The translations under genes and the position numbers were made by a program. Shown here piece after piece: positions 61,722 through 64,000 of a DNA stretch of 64,000 nt. Source of the DNA: Phyllobacterium zundukense (GTDB lineage: Bacteria; Pseudomonadota; Alphaproteobacteria; Rhizobiales; Rhizobiaceae); contig NZ_CP017940.1 in the NCBI RefSeq assembly GCF_002764115.1, forward strand, positions 594,501-658,500, in the 5' to 3' direction. The notes under the pieces were generated by a model, which had not been told where the DNA came from, did no database searches, and saw nothing but the letters and a program-made list of their open reading frames with translations. Position 1 is the stretch's first letter; each line of letters starts with the position of its first letter.

Positions 61722-63293
61722 TCAAATAAACGCAGCCGTTTGTGTCGGCGAGATGCGCACCTTGCCGATATTGCGGCCATCCATCTCGACAATCTCGTAT
61801 TCGAGATCGTCGACGGTCAGCTTTTCACCTTCGGCCGGGATATGGCCGAGGTTCCACAGGATATAGCCGGCGAGCGTCGTATAGCGGTCGCCCTCATCGA
61901 CAAGATCGCGTTCGATCAGGCCGCCAAGGCGGCGGATGTCGATATAGGCGTCGACCACCATGCTCCCGTCTTCCGAGCGTTCGAGAATGGGGCTTTCCTC
62001 GCCCTCCTCGGGGAAGTCGCCGGCAATTGCTTCAAGAACGTCCGTCGGCGTGACGACGCCTTCGAACGAGCCGTGCTCGTCGAGGACAACGCCCATCTGC
62101 ACCGAGGAGCCACGCAGCTGCTCCATCACACGCAGGACATTGGCGTTCTCATGCAGGATCAGCGGCTGGCGGGTGACCTTGTCCCAGTCGATCTTGCCGC
62201 CATCGAGGATAGCGAACAGCAGGTCCTTGGTGAGCGCGACACCGACGAATTCATCGACGCGTCCGCGCGCCAGCACGACGCGACTGTGGTTGAGCGTGCG
62301 AATCTCGGCGAGCAGCTCCTCATTGGTCTCGTCCAGATCGAGCCATTCCACCTCGTTGCGCGGTGACATGATCGAGCGCACGGGGCGTTCCACCAGATCG
62401 AGTACACCGCGAATCATTTCCTTTTCCTCCGGATGGAAAACCTCCCCCGCCGCACTCTGTTCGGCGATCACATCGAACGTGTCGGAATGGGGTGGATCGC
62501 CGCGCCCGCCACCGAGAAGCCGCAGAACCGCACCTGCCGTGCGATCGCGCAGGTCCATCGTGGTGATGCGCTTCTCGCGATTATGCCGCCCGACCTGATT
62601 GGCCGCTTCGACGAGCACCGAGAAACCGATGGCTGCGTAGAGGTAGCCCTTCGGAATGTGGAAACCGAAACCTTCGACGATCAGGCTGAAACCGATCATC
62701 ATCAGGAAGCCAAGGCAGAGAATGACAACCGTCGGGTGCTTGTTGACGAAGGTCATCAAGGGTTTAGACGCCAGCATCATGACACCGACGGCAATCACCA
62801 CGGCGATCATCATGACCTCGAGATATTTCACCATGCCGACGGCGGTGATGACGCTGTCGAGCGAGAAGACGGCGTCAAGCACGACGATCTGGGCGATGAC
62901 CTGCCAGAACACGGCATGTGCGACATTGCTTTCCTTGGCGGAAAGATGGCCTTCGAGCCGCTCGTGCAGTTCCATCGTGCCCTTGAACAGGAGAAAGACG
63001 CCGCCGAGAATGAGGATAATGTCGCGCCCGGCGAAATCGAGACCGGCGACGTTGAAGAGCGGCGTCGTGAGCCTCACCACCCACGAAATCGAGGCAAGCA
63101 GCAGGAGGCGCATGACCAACGCCAGCGAGAGGCCGACGAGACGCGCGCGGTTACGCTGGTGCGGCGGCAGCTTGTCGGCGAGGATCGCGATGAAAACGAG
63201 ATTGTCGATGCCAAGCACGATCTCAAGCACGACAAGCGTGGCGAGACCAATCCAGGCATTGGGGTCGGCAATCCAGTCCAGTGTCCAGTCCAT
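61722..63293 (-). CDS. TerC-family membrane protein with CBS and CorC domains
   Basis: A 523-residue protein in three parts. The TerC-like membrane domain (about residues 1-235, seven or so helices with acidic [16 protein letters not shown] and [14 protein letters not shown] motifs) comes first, followed by a pair of CBS domains (about 290-420, [14 protein letters not shown]) and a CorC/HlyC transporter-associated domain at the end. It resembles E. coli YoaE/YegH. Such proteins may move metal ions, and a manganese or other divalent ion role is possible for TerC relatives. Confidence 0.9.
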   Translation of the reverse strand: MDWTLDWIADPNAWIGLATLVVLEIVLGIDNLVFIAILADKLPPHQRNRARLVGLSLALVMRLLLLASISWVVRLTTPLFNVAGLDFAGRDIILILGGVFLLFKGTMELHERLEGHLSAKESNVAHAVFWQVIAQIVVLDAVFSLDSVITAVGMVKYLEVMMIAVVIAVGVMMLASKPLMTFVNKHPTVVILCLGFLMMIGFSLIVEGFGFHIPKGYLYAAIGFSVLVEAANQVGRHNREKRITTMDLRDRTAGAVLRLLGGGRGDPPHSDTFDVIAEQSAAGEVFHPEEKEMIRGVLDLVERPVRSIMSPRNEVEWLDLDETNEELLAEIRTLNHSRVVLARGRVDEFVGVALTKDLLFAILDGGKIDWDKVTRQPLILHENANVLRVMEQLRGSSVQMGVVLDEHGSFEGVVTPTDVLEAIAGDFPEEGEESPILERSEDGSMVVDAYIDIRRLGGLIERDLVDEGDRYTTLAGYILWNLGHIPAEGEKLTVDDLEYEIVEMDGRNIGKVRISPTQTAAFI

Positions 63294-63632
63294 TGGGAAG
63301 TCAGGTCCTTATAATGAAAATGATCAGCGTACGGCTTCGCAGTCGGCAGCGCTTGCAATATGCAGCGCAAATCCGCCCGTGGCGCAGGCAAATGGTGAAA
63401 CGGGAAATAGGGGGATTGGTTGCTGACGCTGCGTATGCAGGGTCAGCATGCTTCGCAAGTCCGGACTTGGAGGCTCTTCAGATTGATCGTCCGGCATCGA
63501 TGCGCGGTCAGTCCCTGTTTGACTGGCTGTCATTGTGAAATTTCGTGCTGCCAGATGGGCTTATAATGGCAGTCTGAGGGATGCTGTTCAAGAGGCACGC
63601 GCAAGAAAGGCGGCGCGACAATCAATGCTGCC
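63294..63632. other. Intergenic region
   Basis: A 339-bp gap between the TerC-family gene and the DUF924 gene. It has a GCTGAC/GTCAGC hairpin at 63422-63447 and otherwise nothing I can support; short frames here lack ribosome sites. Confidence 0.3.
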
Positions 63633-64000
63633 TTATCCGGCAAAACCACCGGCATCGAGAAAGGCTTGTTCTTCCTCGGTTGTCGAGCGTCCGAGAATGG
63701 TGTTGCGATGGGGAAAACGGCCAAAACGGCGGACGATGTCATAGTGATCGTCGGCGTATTCGAGGTTGGCCGGTGCCCCCTCGCGGCAAAGTTCGACGGA
63801 GCGCCGCTGGTCATCCACATCTTCCGAATGCATGAACGGCATATAGAAGAAAGCGCGCAGTTGCGGCTCGAACGACAGATCATGGCCCTTTTCCAGTGCC
63901 CGGCTGGCGTAAAGCCGTGCAAGTGAGTCCGTTGCGTACATGTGACCGGTGCCGCGAAAGAAATTGCGCGGAAACTGGTCGAGCAGGATCATCAGCGCCA
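63633..64000 (-). CDS. DUF924 family protein, 5' end outside the window
   Basis: The C-terminal ~122 residues of a DUF924 protein, whose N-terminal part continues past the right edge. The family motif LLDQFPRNFFRGTGHMYATD is present at its start, and the reading frame is open through 64000, so the ATG at 63992 is internal. DUF924 proteins are helical, tetratricopeptide-like and of unknown function. FYMPFMHSEDVDDQ and FGRFPHRN are further conserved stretches. Confidence 0.9.
   Translation of the reverse strand, partial: ALMILLDQFPRNFFRGTGHMYATDSLARLYASRALEKGHDLSFEPQLRAFFYMPFMHSEDVDDQRRSVELCREGAPANLEYADDHYDIVRRFGRFPHRNTILGRSTTEEEQAFLDAGGFAG

Noticed and set aside
1..64000. tRNA, rRNA, CRISPR array, prophage or complete insertion sequence
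   Set aside because: I saw no cloverleaf with a tRNA-like T-arm, no regular direct-repeat array and no transposase or phage gene; a covariance-model scan would be needed to exclude small RNAs fully.

Overview
The window looks like the chromosome of an alphaproteobacterium of the order Hyphomicrobiales (Rhizobiales), probably close to Phyllobacteriaceae or Brucellaceae. The reasons are an Omp10-type Brucella lipoprotein, homospermidine synthase, a speF-type RNA leader in front of an ornithine/lysine decarboxylase, a compact zur-znuCBA locus, and many short GC-rich palindromic intergenic repeats of the kind scattered through rhizobial genomes. The genus is inference. Fifty-eight protein genes are supported, one cut by the right edge. 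I saw no rRNA, tRNA, CRISPR array, prophage or complete insertion sequence.

Layout. 0-5 kb: gltD, an unusual S10-peptidase lipoprotein with 13-residue tandem repeats, and a small EF-hand protein. 5-17 kb: envelope and housekeeping genes (DUF459 SGNH-like protein, MltB-type transglycosylase, galU, beta-barrel protein, kdsD/kpsF, NfeD-slipin pair, ferrochelatase, LysM-bearing 5'-nucleotidase). 17-31 kb: omp10, two tiny coupled membrane-protein genes, GNAT and glyoxalase-fold proteins, homospermidine synthase, a DUF3445-pepF pair, a DUF882 peptidase, a DUF559 gene beside a large inverted repeat, KDPG aldolase, trhO, a DUF533 gene, an aminotransferase and an acetyltransferase. 31-40 kb: a nickel/cobalt-type exporter with its DUF1007 partner, an amidase-LysR pair, the decarboxylase with its structured leader, an alpha/beta hydrolase and gnd.

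40-48 kb holds a catabolic locus: a divergent RpiR-family regulator, an N-formylglutamate amidohydrolase homologue, an amino-acid/amine permease, a PuuA-like glutamine synthetase homologue, an aldehyde dehydrogenase and an iron-type alcohol dehydrogenase. Together these fit uptake, gamma-glutamylation, two-step oxidation and deprotection of an amino alcohol. This is the most interesting functional hypothesis in the window. A VapBC-type toxin-antitoxin pair follows.

48-64 kb: a complete ABC importer (ATPase, two permeases, binding protein), an EmrAB-type efflux pair with a divergent TetR regulator and two matching operators, and the zinc locus: zur divergent from znuCBA, then a COG0523 GTPase. 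Two near-identical palindromic Zur boxes tie the zinc genes together. The window ends with a TerC/CBS membrane protein and the 3' part of a DUF924 gene.

The intergenic regions are as interesting as the genes. They include a roughly 175-bp dispersed repeat whose two copies differ by a compensatory base-pair change in a stem, a 272-bp element with terminal inverted repeats, 48-bp inverted pairs of a GC-rich repeat, and a 30-bp perfect inverted repeat.
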